From: Veillonellaceae bacterium
GTDB lineage: Bacteria > Bacillota > Negativicutes > Veillonellales > Veillonellaceae
Direction of reading: 5' to 3'
Length of the DNA stretch: 64,000 nt
Assembly: GCA_900766245.1 (NCBI GenBank)
Contig: CAAFUR010000020.1
Coordinates: forward strand, 124,001 to 188,000
Part shown: positions 19,653 to 28,744 of the stretch, piece after piece
Layout: every line of letters begins with the position of its first letter
Position numbering within the stretch: position 1 is the first letter of the stretch
Notes under the pieces: model-generated
Told to the model about the DNA's origin: nothing
What the model saw: only the letters and a program-made list of their open reading frames with translations
Database searches by the model: none
Position numbers and translations under genes: made by a program

Positions 19653-19707
19653 ATCGAACAAAAGAACGGCTAGTTCCCATTAGGACTTAGCCGTTAGTAT
19701 GTTCGAT
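19653..19707 (-). terminator. two-tier hairpin after the AdoMetDC-like gene
   Basis: An outer 8-bp stem ATCGAACA (19653-19660) with TGTTCGAT (19700-19707) encloses an inner stem AACGGCTAGTTCC with GGACTTAGCCGTT. It begins directly after the minus-strand stop codon; the minus strand has only short T-rich stretches (TTCTTTTG), so it may be a terminator or a stability element. Confidence 0.6.
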
Positions 19708-19709
19708 GT

Positions 19710-20204
19710 TTATTTAGTGTTGCCGATTACTTTTTTGATAGCTTTGACGCCTTTAGAAGTAATATTTTTGCCAGTTGTTGTTAATCGTGTACGAGTACGT
19801 GTGACTCTACCCATAGCAGTCAGAGAAGACTGTTTACGAGGTTTCATGTCTCTTTCATTACCGAAGTCACCACGGCGAATGCTTGTGGCTTTTACTTTTT
19901 CAGAACCTACAGATCGTTGTAATTCTTTCATGATTACCTTAGGTTCTACAGATTTTTCAAATGTATATACATCTGCTGCTACATAGCCTAATTGTGGATA
20001 CGCATGAAGAATTACATGGCAGTGATGGGATACGGCTACCAAGAAGATTTCATCTTCTAAAATTTGGCAATCGATTTCCTCAACACATTGATTTGTAATT
20101 GCTAAGGCATTTACAATAGCATCTTGTAAGACAGCAGGAGATTCTATTTTTTCATCAATACAAGAATATAAATCAATTAATACGTGCTCACCTAAAACGT
20201 GCAT
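19710..20204 (-). CDS. S-adenosylmethionine decarboxylase-like protein lacking catalytic residues
   Basis: 164 residues; the first 90 align with prokaryotic class 1B AdoMet decarboxylase (SpeH): LGEHVLIDLYSC at the start and HAYPQLGYVAADVYT later. In SpeH a Glu-Ser pair self-cleaves to form the pyruvoyl cofactor; here the aligned pair is His61-Cys62. The substrate-binding His is kept (His67), but the catalytic Cys (83 in Thermotoga) is Phe82. The last 45 residues are a basic, Thr/Arg/Lys-rich tail not seen in SpeH. The ATG at 20204 has AGGTG upstream and gives the normal SpeH N-terminus. No spermidine synthase is nearby. Decarboxylase activity is doubtful. Confidence 0.75.
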   Translation of the reverse strand: MHVLGEHVLIDLYSCIDEKIESPAVLQDAIVNALAITNQCVEEIDCQILEDEIFLVAVSHHCHVILHAYPQLGYVAADVYTFEKSVEPKVIMKELQRSVGSEKVKATSIRRGDFGNERDMKPRKQSSLTAMGRVTRTRTRLTTTGKNITSKGVKAIKKVIGNTK

Positions 20205-20231
20205 GTTTTCACCTACTTTCATTCATAATCT

Positions 20232-20260
20232 ATTATATAAGATAATTTTAATTTTGTAAA
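20232..20260 (-). promoter_or_regulatory. promoter of the AdoMetDC-like gene
   Basis: On the minus strand TTTACA (complement of 20255-20260) and TATAAT (complement of 20232-20237) are separated by 17 bp, about 28 bp before the start codon. Confidence 0.65.
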
Positions 20261-20367
20261 TTTGTTATACTTTTTTGTAATATCACTAATTATAAAAATT
20301 AATTATAGAATTTACTAAACTCTACTACTATGGTAAGCTATAGATAAGACATAGAGAGCTATGCCCT

Positions 20368-20386
20368 TTTGAACGAGTTGTTCAAA
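20368..20386 (+). promoter_or_regulatory. operator-like inverted repeat upstream of the D-lactate dehydrogenase-like gene
   Basis: Perfect arms TTTGAAC (20368-20374) and GTTCAAA (20380-20386) flank GAGTT, 44 bp before the ATG. The regulator is unknown. Confidence 0.5.
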
Positions 20387-20429
20387 TTTGTGAATGATAC
20401 TACATAAGGTAATGCTAGGAGGTCCTATT

Positions 20430-23246
20430 ATGAAAGCACCGTTACGTTACGATTTTGCTTCTTTTTCTACGGAAGCGCAGGCTGTATGTCCTGAACGAGT
20501 ATTTACAGATTTTTTACACCGCTATGCCTATGGTGTAGATGCTTCTTGTTATTCCTATGTACCACAAGTGGTGGTGAAAGTTAATAATGAATCAGAAGTG
20601 ATTCGTATTTTAGCTTTAGCAAATCAATATGGTACACCGGTTACTTTTAGAGCAGCAGGTACATCTTTATCTGGACAATGTTCTAGTGAACATGTATTAG
20701 TGGTTGCTAATGATGGCTTTAAACGAATGGAAGTATTAGACGGAGGCAAAGCATTACGTTGCGATTGTGGCGTTATTGGGGCCGACGCGAATGAAAAGTT
20801 AGCTCCTTATGGCCGCAAAATTGGCCCAGATCCAGCTACTATTGCGAGTGCTTTAGTAGGGGGGATTTTCAATAATAACTCTTCAGGCATGTGTTGTGGT
20901 ACTGTAGAAAACTCATATCAAACAGTAAAATCTGTACGGGTTGTATTAGTGGATGGTACGATTTTAGATACTAGTGATCCAGCTAGTGTACAAGCTTTCA
21001 TGACCTCTCGCGCTGACCTTGTAAAAGGATTACTAGATTTACGTAAATGGATTTTTGATGATCCAGAATTAGTAGAATTAATTCAACGTAAATTTAAAAT
21101 TAAAAATACAACAGGCTACTCCATTAATACCTTAGTTGACTTTGAAGATATTGTGGATATTTTGAATCATATCTTTATCGGTTCTGAAGGTACATTAGGT
21201 TTTGTATCTAAAGTGGTGTACAACACAGTAGAAGATAAAAAATTCAAAGCCTGTGGTCTTGTGTTCTACAAAGAGTTATCTGATGCATCTCGAGCTGTTG
21301 TAACATTGGCGAATATGGGACGTAAATATATAGTATCCGCCGAAATGATGGACTATCTCAGCTTAAAAAGTGTACAAAAATTAGAGCAAGTACCTGATTT
21401 TGTACGTGGTGTACCAGAGGGTACTAGCTGTATTCTGTTCCAATCTGAAAGCAATAACGAACAAGAATTGGCGGAACAAGTGGAATATATTAAAGACCAA
21501 TTAAAAGATATTCCTACGATTATTCCAAGCTTATATTCCACAGATCCAGCAGAATACAATTCATGGTGGTACATCCGCAAAGGCTTATTACCAATTGCTG
21601 CTGGACAACGTAAATCTGGCTCTACTGTAATCACAGAGGACGTATGCTTTAAAATTGAAGATTTCGTTAAAGGTATCGAAATTATTACAGAATTATTCCG
21701 TACTTATGACTTTATGGACAATGGCATTATTTTTGGTCATGCCTTAAGTGGCAATGTTCACTTTATTATCACTCCAGATTTAAATGATCCTAGAGAACGA
21801 GATAATTTCAGTGGCCTTGTGAAAGAAATGGCAGAGCGTGTAGCAGCTGTAGAAGGTAGTATTAAAGCTGAACATGGTACAGGTCGCATGGTGGCACCTT
21901 TTGTAGAGTTAGAGTGGGGTGTTAAAGCTTACCAAGTTAACCGCCGCATCAAAGAATTATTTGACCCTACGTATTTGATCAATCCGGATGTTATCATTAC
22001 TGACGATCCAGACGTATATAAAAAGAATTTAAAAGCCATGGCAGCTATTGATCCATTGTTCAATATGTGCATTGAATGTGGTTTCTGTGAAAAGAACTGT
22101 CCATCTAAAAACTTAACATTAACACCTCGCCAACGTATTTCTTTAGTGCGTGAAGAGACTCGTCTTCGCCAAGAAGGTAAACATGCTGAAGCTGATGCAT
22201 TAGCTGAGGGATACCAGTATTATGGTGTGGATACATGTGCAGCATGTTCCATGTGTTCCATGCTATGTCCGTTAGGTATTGATACTGCACAAATTGCCTT
22301 ATCTGTTCGTAAAGTGACGGCAAAAGGTCATGGCATTGCAGAAGCGATTTATGATAACTTCCCAGCTACTTTAGCAGCAGCTCGCATGGGTGTAACATTA
22401 GGTGGTGCAGCAGGTAAAGTAATTACGAATAAGCTTATTTCTAAAATTACAAAAGGTGCTCATGAGTTAACGGGAGTGACACCATATGCACCAACAACAT
22501 TGCCAAAAGCGAACCGTCATACATTGAAAAACCAACGAAATACAGTAGGCAATGATAATGTTGTATATTTTAGTACCTGTGCGAACCGTGCATTTAAACC
22601 AAATCAAGGACAAAAAGATACTCGTAGCTTACAACAAGTAATGGAAAACTTATGTAAAAAAGCAGGGTATAATGTAATCTATCCACGCCATATTGAAAAC
22701 CTATGCTGTGGCTTAAGCTTTGAAAACTATGAAGATATTGATAAACGTGCATTGCGTGATTTAGAAAATGCTTTATTAGAAGCAAGCTGTGGTGGAGTGT
22801 ATCCAGTTGTTATTGATCATTCTGCATGTTTCTCTCATGCCTTCAAACACATTAAATCAGTTACAATCCTTGATGTATCTGAGTTCTTGTACACACATAT
22901 TGTTCCAAAATTAGAGATTGTGAAATGTAAAGAACGTGTTATCGTACATAAGCAATGTAAAATCAAAAAAGCTGGTAAGGAAAAATATATTGAACTTATT
23001 GCACGAGCATGTACTGATGAAGTATTCAATATTAAATCCTTCGCATGCTGTGGTTTTGCAGGGCAAAAAGGTTTCTTCACACCAGAATTGAACCATTCCG
23101 CTACACGAGATTTGGGAGATGAAGTGAAAGAGTACGGAGCAACACTAGGAGTAAGCTCTAGCTCTACCTGTGAAATTGGTTTAGGGGAGCGTGCAGGCAT
23201 TCCATTCATCGGTATTGCTTACCTATTAGATGCATGCTCTAAATAA
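20430..23246 (+). CDS. FAD- and Fe-S-binding oxidoreductase, D-lactate dehydrogenase-like
   Basis: 938 residues with three parts. An N-terminal FAD-binding type 4 domain (VTFRAAGTSLSGQC near 80, IGPDPATIASALVGG near 135) and its FAD-oxidase C domain (HALSGNVHF, EHGTGRM) are followed by two 4Fe-4S motifs, CIECGFCEKNCP and CAACSMCSMLCP, and a C-terminal cysteine-rich CCG-type region (LCCGLSFE, FACCGFAGQKG). This GlcD-GlpC fusion is known from large quinone- or flavoprotein-linked D-lactate dehydrogenases. Oxidation of lactate would fit a lactate fermenter, but other 2-hydroxyacids are possible. AGGAGGT at 20417-20423 supports ATG 20430. No membrane segment is visible. Confidence 0.85.
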   Translation: MKAPLRYDFASFSTEAQAVCPERVFTDFLHRYAYGVDASCYSYVPQVVVKVNNESEVIRILALANQYGTPVTFRAAGTSLSGQCSSEHVLVVANDGFKRMEVLDGGKALRCDCGVIGADANEKLAPYGRKIGPDPATIASALVGGIFNNNSSGMCCGTVENSYQTVKSVRVVLVDGTILDTSDPASVQAFMTSRADLVKGLLDLRKWIFDDPELVELIQRKFKIKNTTGYSINTLVDFEDIVDILNHIFIGSEGTLGFVSKVVYNTVEDKKFKACGLVFYKELSDASRAVVTLANMGRKYIVSAEMMDYLSLKSVQKLEQVPDFVRGVPEGTSCILFQSESNNEQELAEQVEYIKDQLKDIPTIIPSLYSTDPAEYNSWWYIRKGLLPIAAGQRKSGSTVITEDVCFKIEDFVKGIEIITELFRTYDFMDNGIIFGHALSGNVHFIITPDLNDPRERDNFSGLVKEMAERVAAVEGSIKAEHGTGRMVAPFVELEWGVKAYQVNRRIKELFDPTYLINPDVIITDDPDVYKKNLKAMAAIDPLFNMCIECGFCEKNCPSKNLTLTPRQRISLVREETRLRQEGKHAEADALAEGYQYYGVDTCAACSMCSMLCPLGIDTAQIALSVRKVTAKGHGIAEAIYDNFPATLAAARMGVTLGGAAGKVITNKLISKITKGAHELTGVTPYAPTTLPKANRHTLKNQRNTVGNDNVVYFSTCANRAFKPNQGQKDTRSLQQVMENLCKKAGYNVIYPRHIENLCCGLSFENYEDIDKRALRDLENALLEASCGGVYPVVIDHSACFSHAFKHIKSVTILDVSEFLYTHIVPKLEIVKCKERVIVHKQCKIKKAGKEKYIELIARACTDEVFNIKSFACCGFAGQKGFFTPELNHSATRDLGDEVKEYGATLGVSSSSTCEIGLGERAGIPFIGIAYLLDACSK

Positions 23247-23274
23247 CTATCTATTACAACCGTATACAATGAAA

Positions 23275-23306
23275 AGAAAAGCAGTCCTTTTGGGGGCTGC
23301 TTTTCT
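23275..23306. terminator. terminator between lactate dehydrogenase-like gene and ade
   Basis: AGAAAAGCAG (23275-23284) pairs with CTGCTTTTCT (23297-23306) with additional CC/GG pairing inside. It can serve both converging genes. Confidence 0.8.
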
Positions 23307-23355
23307 GCATGTCATAATATACTGAATGAGAAAATACCATGAAAAATATATTGTT

Positions 23356-25038
23356 TCATTCACCAAAAATAGCAATTCCTTTTGTGGTAATTTTAATTTT
23401 TGGAATCACTGTTAAGCATAGGAAGCTTAAATTAATGAAAGGATCTAATCCACGGTTTACCCCCATAGAATAGGCAATTTCTTTCATTTCTGCAACTTTT
23501 GCATCCACGACTTCATGGCTTTGATTTGTAATAAGGCCCATGATTTCAAGTGGAAGTTCTGCTATTACTTTTCCTTCGCTAGCAATGACATAACCGCCTC
23601 CTATTTCTTTCAGACGCTCGATAACTACTAGCATATCTCTGTCATTGTCTCCAACTACGATGACATTGTGTGCATCGTGCGCTACAGAAGTACCGATAGC
23701 ACCATTTTTAATATCATAGCCTTTGATAATTCCTACACCATTGTGACCTGTTGCATGATGACGTTCAATACATGTAATCTTATTAAATGTGCCATTTTCC
23801 ATGAAAAGTCCATTGGAGACGGGTACTTCTTCATGTGTCATTTTGGTTAGTAAAGTGCCAGGGATTAAATTAATGATTGGCATTGGACCCGTGACAGATA
23901 AATCTAGTTGAGATGGCTTAAATTCCCCAATGTTGACAGTATGTAATAGGTGAGTAGGGCTCTTCTTATCGTGTGTATAGGTGCGAGAAATTTTTTTGCC
24001 TCCTACTAATACATCATGGATAGTTACGGTTTTATAATCATCTAAAATGATAAGGTCAGCTTTATAGCCTGGAGCAATGGCGCCTTGGTCACGAAGATGA
24101 TAAGCGACACATGAGTTATACGATGCTATTTTATAGGTTTGGATTGGATCCAAGCCGAGTTCAATAGAACGTTTAACATTATAGCTGATATGTCCTTTAG
24201 CAATGATATCTTCAATGTGCTTGTCATCAGTACAGAAAGAGTATTTATCACAACAAACACCATCTTCTATCATTCCTGTTACAATAGCTTCTAAGTTATG
24301 GGCTGCGCTACCTTCACGAATTAAAACTTGTACCCCTGCCATGACTTGAGCTTTTGCTTCTTCATAGGATCCAGCTTCATGATTTGTGCGTACACCTGCC
24401 AATACAAAGGCTTGTAGTTCTTTGTCACTTATACCAATGATATGGCCATCGATGACACGATCTTCATAGACTTCTAATTTTTGCAGCATAGGAATATTTC
24501 CGTTGATGACACGAGGAATATCCATTACTTCACCTAATCCAAGGATACGAGGGTTTTGTTTAAGTTCACTCAATTTTGGTGCTTCTAATATACAACCAGT
24601 TTCTTCGCCGTCGATGGCAGGAACGCAAGATGGTGCCATTACATATACATGTCCTTCTACATCGTTAGTTTCATCAATGATAAATTGAATGCCTTCAAGG
24701 CCAGCTACATTACCTGCTTCATGAGGGTTAACAATGAAAGTAGTGGTGCCAAATTGTAGGGCCTGATGAATTAATTCTGACGGATTAACTAATGTGGATT
24801 CTAAATGAAGATGACTGTCTACAAAGCCTGGTACAATATATTTTCCTTGTAAGTCTAATTCTTCTTTACCTTCATAGGATCCAAGACCAACAATAACACC
24901 ATTTTCAATAGCCACATCTGTTTGAACCCATTTTTCGCTAAATACATCTAACACTGTGGCATGTTTTAATACTAAACTCGCTTTTTCTTTGCCCAATGCC
25001 ACATTGGACATTTGACTGTAAGAATTATAGTTAATCAT
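23356..25038 (-). CDS. ade: adenine deaminase
   Basis: A 560-residue amidohydrolase converting adenine to hypoxanthine and ammonia. The metal-binding start FVDSHLHLESTLVNP near residue 75, VNPHEAGNVAG, GHIIGISDKELQAF and the C-terminal GGGYVIASEGKVIAELPLEIMGL are typical of Ade. AAGGAG precedes the ATG by a normal distance on the minus strand. It lies 19 bp downstream of the purine permease gene, so uptake and deamination of adenine were probably one operon. Confidence 0.95.
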   Translation of the reverse strand: MINYNSYSQMSNVALGKEKASLVLKHATVLDVFSEKWVQTDVAIENGVIVGLGSYEGKEELDLQGKYIVPGFVDSHLHLESTLVNPSELIHQALQFGTTTFIVNPHEAGNVAGLEGIQFIIDETNDVEGHVYVMAPSCVPAIDGEETGCILEAPKLSELKQNPRILGLGEVMDIPRVINGNIPMLQKLEVYEDRVIDGHIIGISDKELQAFVLAGVRTNHEAGSYEEAKAQVMAGVQVLIREGSAAHNLEAIVTGMIEDGVCCDKYSFCTDDKHIEDIIAKGHISYNVKRSIELGLDPIQTYKIASYNSCVAYHLRDQGAIAPGYKADLIILDDYKTVTIHDVLVGGKKISRTYTHDKKSPTHLLHTVNIGEFKPSQLDLSVTGPMPIINLIPGTLLTKMTHEEVPVSNGLFMENGTFNKITCIERHHATGHNGVGIIKGYDIKNGAIGTSVAHDAHNVIVVGDNDRDMLVVIERLKEIGGGYVIASEGKVIAELPLEIMGLITNQSHEVVDAKVAEMKEIAYSMGVNRGLDPFINLSFLCLTVIPKIKITTKGIAIFGE

Positions 25039-25057
25039 AAAAAGGCTCCTTTACGCA

Positions 25058-26394
25058 CTAAATAATAAATGGCATAACTTCTTTTACGATGAAAATAAGG
25101 GCTAATACATACATAATAAAGGAAATATCTTTGTGTCGACCTGCTAATACTTTAACTATTACATAGCTTACAAGACCCCATTCAATACCAACACCGATGG
25201 AGTAGGTGAAAGGCATCATAATAATAGTTAAAAAAGCAGGGATTCCTTCAGTTATATCTTCAAAATTGATTGCTTTAATACACATAAGCATGAATAAGCC
25301 CACAACAATTAATACTGGTGCAGTAGCTGCTGCTGGAATTACCATTAGTAATGGAGCAAAAAATAAAGCAACTACAAATAAGATAGCAGATGTAATAGCA
25401 GCAATGCCAGTGCGACCACCTTCAGCAATGCCAGCGGCGGATTCTACCGCCACAATATGAGGGGAAGCACCAAATAAACCTGCGATAGTAGTGCCTAGAG
25501 CAGCCACTTTCATACAATTACCATTAACACGTTGACGATCTGATTCTGGAACTTCGGCTTGTTCACTGAGACCAATCAATACACCGACGATATTGAATAA
25601 GTTAACAAATAAAAAAGTGAATACGACAAAAAACATGTCCGCTGTTAGCAATTCTGAAAAATCTAACTGCATAAATACAGGAGCCATGCTAGGTGGTAAA
25701 GATAAAATACTACTTGGAAGTTTTGTTACACCTAGGAAAACACCTAGAATAGCACAAGCGATGATAGCGATAAACATTGTTCCTTTTATACCACGAGCCG
25801 TCATAGCAGTAATTAGGATAACACCAATAATAGCAATTATAACATTTGGGTCTGTAAAACTACCGAGCCCAACAATTGTACCTTGGTTAGATACTACAAT
25901 ACTTACACTACTAAGACCAATTAAAGCAATGAATAAACCGATACCAGCCGTGACAGCTAATTTTAAATTATGTGGAATGGCTTCAAAAATGTAATCTTTA
26001 ATAGGTGTAAGGGCGATGACTAAAATTAATAGACCAGCAATCAGTTCAGCAGTCAAAGCAAACATAAAGGAGTGGTGCATTTGGATAACGACGGTGTAGG
26101 CAAAATACGCATTAATCCCCATCCCTGAAATGCCAATATAAGGCATATTTGTGTAAATACCTAACAATAAAGTAATGATGATACCGCAGATGGCAGTAGC
26201 GGTGAACACAGAGCTCCCTCATTCATACCGCTGGCACCTAAAATAATAGGATTAACTGCTAATACATAAGAGACACAGAGAAAACTTGTAATACCTGCAA
26301 AGATTTCTCGCTTAATGGTGGAACCGCGCTCCGTTACATTAAATTTACGATCCCAAAAACTGTTGTTACTACCAATAGTTGGACTGGTGCTCAT
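25058..26394 (-). pseudogene. NCS2 (AzgA-like) purine permease, frameshifted near its N-terminus
   Basis: Two minus-strand frames together make one permease. The first 61 or so residues run from the ATG at 26394 (with AAAGGAG upstream) through SYVLAVNPIILGASGMNEGAL, then the frame is lost at the short repeat CTCTGTGTT around 26207-26216. The other frame resumes at once with FTATAICGIIITLLLG and continues through GISGMGINAYFAYTVV, many hydrophobic segments and a normal C-terminus. The join needs one net 2-bp insertion or 1-bp loss. Members of this family import adenine, guanine or hypoxanthine. It may be a true mutation, slippage, or a sequencing error; the rest of the gene shows no other decay. 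Confidence 0.85.
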
Positions 26395-27014
26395 AAAAAT
26401 ACACTCCTTTCACAATGATTTTGATAGTAGACCTTTACTATATGCTCATCATAGCATATATTTTCATGTATTACGCATATCGATTAATCATTTCATTGGT
26501 ATTTATAAGGTGTTTAATTAAGTGATATTGAATTTATATTCTTTAAATAGACTGAAATATACGGAATAGTTAAAGTATACTTAAAATATCAACTTTTTAT
26601 CAATTAATGGAGATATAATGATAACACTGTTAAGAATGGTATTGGAAAAAGACATAAATATACAAATACTTATTATGCCAAATTGTAATACATAGAATAC
26701 TATAATGTGATAAAAGTCATTTCTAGTTATCGATATACATGAAATCGATAGATTTTTTCTAGTAAACAACGTATACTTAAATTATAACTGATAAAGTTGC
26801 GGAGAATTCTGATGAGGAAAGATTATGTATTAATGTATGAGTATGTACAAAATTAATACAACAAGTATACTCACAACATGAGTTAGTCACATCAGAACGT
26901 ATGAAAGTAATGGAAGAACTATTATTGAAACGAATATACGGGTTAATAGATATTGTGGGATTCTAGATTAAAGTTTTATAAAGTGAGATATTGACTATTC
27001 ATTGTATATATTAA
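26395..27014. other. gene-poor, decayed AT-rich stretch
   Basis: About 620 bp without a credible intact gene. A TATGCT/AGCATA hairpin lies near 26440-26460 in the permease leader. Around 26809-26965 an interrupted plus-strand frame gives KVMEELLLKRIYGLIDIVGF at its end, which looks like a broken small gene that I do not recognise. No purine riboswitch core was seen upstream of the permease. Confidence 0.5.
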
Positions 27015-27298
27015 AAAGGAGTTACAGGTAGAATACTAAAACCCTATGAATATATTTACTTAGGGGAAAACAGAGGCATAGATATTGCACATAAATCTAA
27101 AATTGTTGCACTTATTACAGTTCCAGATAAGGATATACAATCGCTGGAAACACCATATGGTCGAGTTGACTTCATTGAGTTTATTGGCATTACAAAGAAG
27201 GAACTAGAAGCGATTAAAACAATAAAATCACTGTAAAAGAGTTGTACGAAAAACTTGGCACTGATGTAACAAGTTATAATAGAAAGTCTGTGATATAG
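27015..27298 (+). pseudogene. remnant resembling suppressor-of-fused (SUFU) domain protein
   Basis: No start codon. The frame from 27015 reads GENRGIDIAHKSKIVALI, then TVPDKDIQSLETPYGRVDFI, then EFIGITKKELEAIKTIKSL and stops at 27234. A +2 shift at about 27236 restores KELYEKLGTDVTSYNRKS. The TPxGxVxFxxxxGxTxxEL pattern is what I associate with bacterial SUFU-like proteins, several of which are proposed immunity proteins. The upstream half is missing. Low to moderate confidence in the family; high confidence that it is broken. Confidence 0.5.
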
Positions 27299-27320
27299 TT
27301 GTGGTGAATGGCAACTTTCA

Positions 27321-27349
27321 TTGCTATATCAAGTAATCTATGATACAAT
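27321..27349 (+). promoter_or_regulatory. promoter of the riboflavin operon
   Basis: TTGCTA (27321-27326) and TACAAT (27344-27349) are 17 bp apart, about 42 bp before the FMN riboswitch. Confidence 0.65.
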
Positions 27350-27390
27350 AAACTCATCTTATAAAGATAAGAACTACAAACAAATACATA

Positions 27391-27516
27391 AGTCTTTGAG
27401 GCAAGGTGCGAGGGAAACCTCAATTCCTGACCGGCGGTATAATAGTCCGCAAGCTCTTAGGAGCAGATCCGGTGATATTCCGGAACCGACAGTAAAGTCT
27501 GGATGGGAAAAGACAG
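27391..27516 (+). ncRNA. FMN riboswitch (RFN element)
   Basis: The conserved core is present: CAATTCCTGACCGGCGGTA, GTCCGCAAGC, GATCCGGTGATATTCCGG, AACCGACAGT and AGTCTGGATGGGA, closed by AGTCTTT (27391-27397) with AAAAGAC. It binds FMN and lowers expression of the downstream rib operon. The aptamer is followed by a hairpin TTGATAGCT/AGCTATCAA (27521-27546) and a terminator, an expression platform for transcription control. Confidence 0.96.
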
Positions 27517-27560
27517 TATATTGATAGCTATTGTGTAAGCTATCAAATATTTGGAATGCT

Positions 27561-27589
27561 AAAGGGACTATGTATATAGTCCCTTTTTT
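27561..27589 (+). terminator. riboswitch-controlled terminator before ribD
   Basis: AAAGGGACTA pairs with TAGTCCCTTT, followed by T residues to 27589, 16 bp before the ribD start. Confidence 0.9.
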
Positions 27590-27604
27590 GTGTAGAGGTG
27601 AGCC

Positions 27605-28744
27605 ATGACACATATGACAACTGATGAAAAATATATGGCAAAAGCGATTGAATTAGCAGAAAAAGCAAGAGGATGTACATCTCCGAATCCGATGGTAGGG
27701 GCTATCATTGTAAAAGATGGTCGCATCATTGGTGAAGGGTATCATCAAAAAGCAGGGGAACCTCATGCAGAGGTATATGCTTTGCATCAAGCTGGTATGG
27801 ATGCTAGAGGAGCTACCTTGTATATAACGCTTGAACCATGTTCACATTATGGAAAAACACCGCCCTGTGCGAAGAGGGTTATTGCTGCTGGTATTACTCG
27901 TGTTGTCATCGGTATGATTGACCCCAATCCATTAGTAGCGGGTAAAGGACTAGAAATGCTACGAGAAGCTGGTATAGAAGTAGAGATTGGCGTCTTAGAA
28001 CGGCAATGTGTGGAAATGAATGAAGCATTTATTAAATACATCAAAACGGGTAAGCCCTTCGTGATTTTAAAATCTGCCATGTCTATGGATGGAAAGATTG
28101 CTACAGCTAGTGGCGAATCAAAATGGATTACCAACGAAGAAGCGAGAATTGATGGACATCGTATTCGTAAAGAGGTAGATGCTATGTTAGTGGGCGTAGG
28201 CACAATTATAGCGGATGATCCATTGCTAAGTTGTCGTCTTCCACAAGAAACAATAGAAAAGCAACCACATCTATTTATTCTAGACTCCCAAGGTCGAACG
28301 CCATTAGATGCGACTATTTGGACAGTACCTAATCGCAATATAACAATATTTGTTGGCGAAGAGTGTGGGCTAGAACAAATGGGCGCTTTCAGCGATAAAG
28401 GTGCAGAAGTCATTGTGACACCATCAAATGAAAGAGGCTTAGATATTTCTTTTATTTTAGAAGAGCTAGGCGCTCGCCAATGCATGAGTTTGCTCATTGA
28501 GGGCGGTAGCCAAGTGGTGGCTAGCTTTGTAGAGACAAAATCTTTTGATAAACTGGTAACTTATATTGGAAATCGTATTATTGGCGGTATTGGCGCAACA
28601 CCAGCCGTAGGTGGTTTAGGATTTTCTAGCTTGGACGAAGCAGTGCAACTAGACATTGATGAAGTGATGGCTGTTGGTGATAATATGAAGATAATTAGTT
28701 ATCGAAAAGGAAGAGAAGGCGTTTATGTTTACGGGGATCATTGA
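27605..28744 (+). CDS. ribD: bifunctional riboflavin biosynthesis deaminase/reductase
   Basis: 379 residues. The N-terminal deaminase domain has the zinc motifs HAEVYALHQAG and PCSHYGKTPPCAKRV; SPNPMVGAIIV precedes them. The C-terminal reductase begins KTGKPFVILKSAMSMDGKIAT and includes LIEGGSQVVASF. It turns the first pyrimidine intermediate into 5-amino-6-ribitylamino-uracil phosphate. AGAGGTG supports the ATG at 27605. It overlaps ribE by 20 bp. Confidence 0.97.
   Translation: MTHMTTDEKYMAKAIELAEKARGCTSPNPMVGAIIVKDGRIIGEGYHQKAGEPHAEVYALHQAGMDARGATLYITLEPCSHYGKTPPCAKRVIAAGITRVVIGMIDPNPLVAGKGLEMLREAGIEVEIGVLERQCVEMNEAFIKYIKTGKPFVILKSAMSMDGKIATASGESKWITNEEARIDGHRIRKEVDAMLVGVGTIIADDPLLSCRLPQETIEKQPHLFILDSQGRTPLDATIWTVPNRNITIFVGEECGLEQMGAFSDKGAEVIVTPSNERGLDISFILEELGARQCMSLLIEGGSQVVASFVETKSFDKLVTYIGNRIIGGIGATPAVGGLGFSSLDEAVQLDIDEVMAVGDNMKIISYRKGREGVYVYGDH

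Noticed and set aside
20368..20386. LexA box reading of GAAC-N5-GTTC
   Set aside because: LexA sites in Firmicutes have four central bases; here there are five, and the gene is metabolic.
26581..26769. 62-codon minus-strand frame in the decayed region
   Set aside because: Hydrophobic random-looking product without ribosome binding site or family pattern.
27847..28497. Long minus-strand frame (216 codons) opposite ribD
   Set aside because: It lies wholly antisense to a well-conserved enzyme, with no ribosome binding site and a low-complexity Ser/Ile-rich product.
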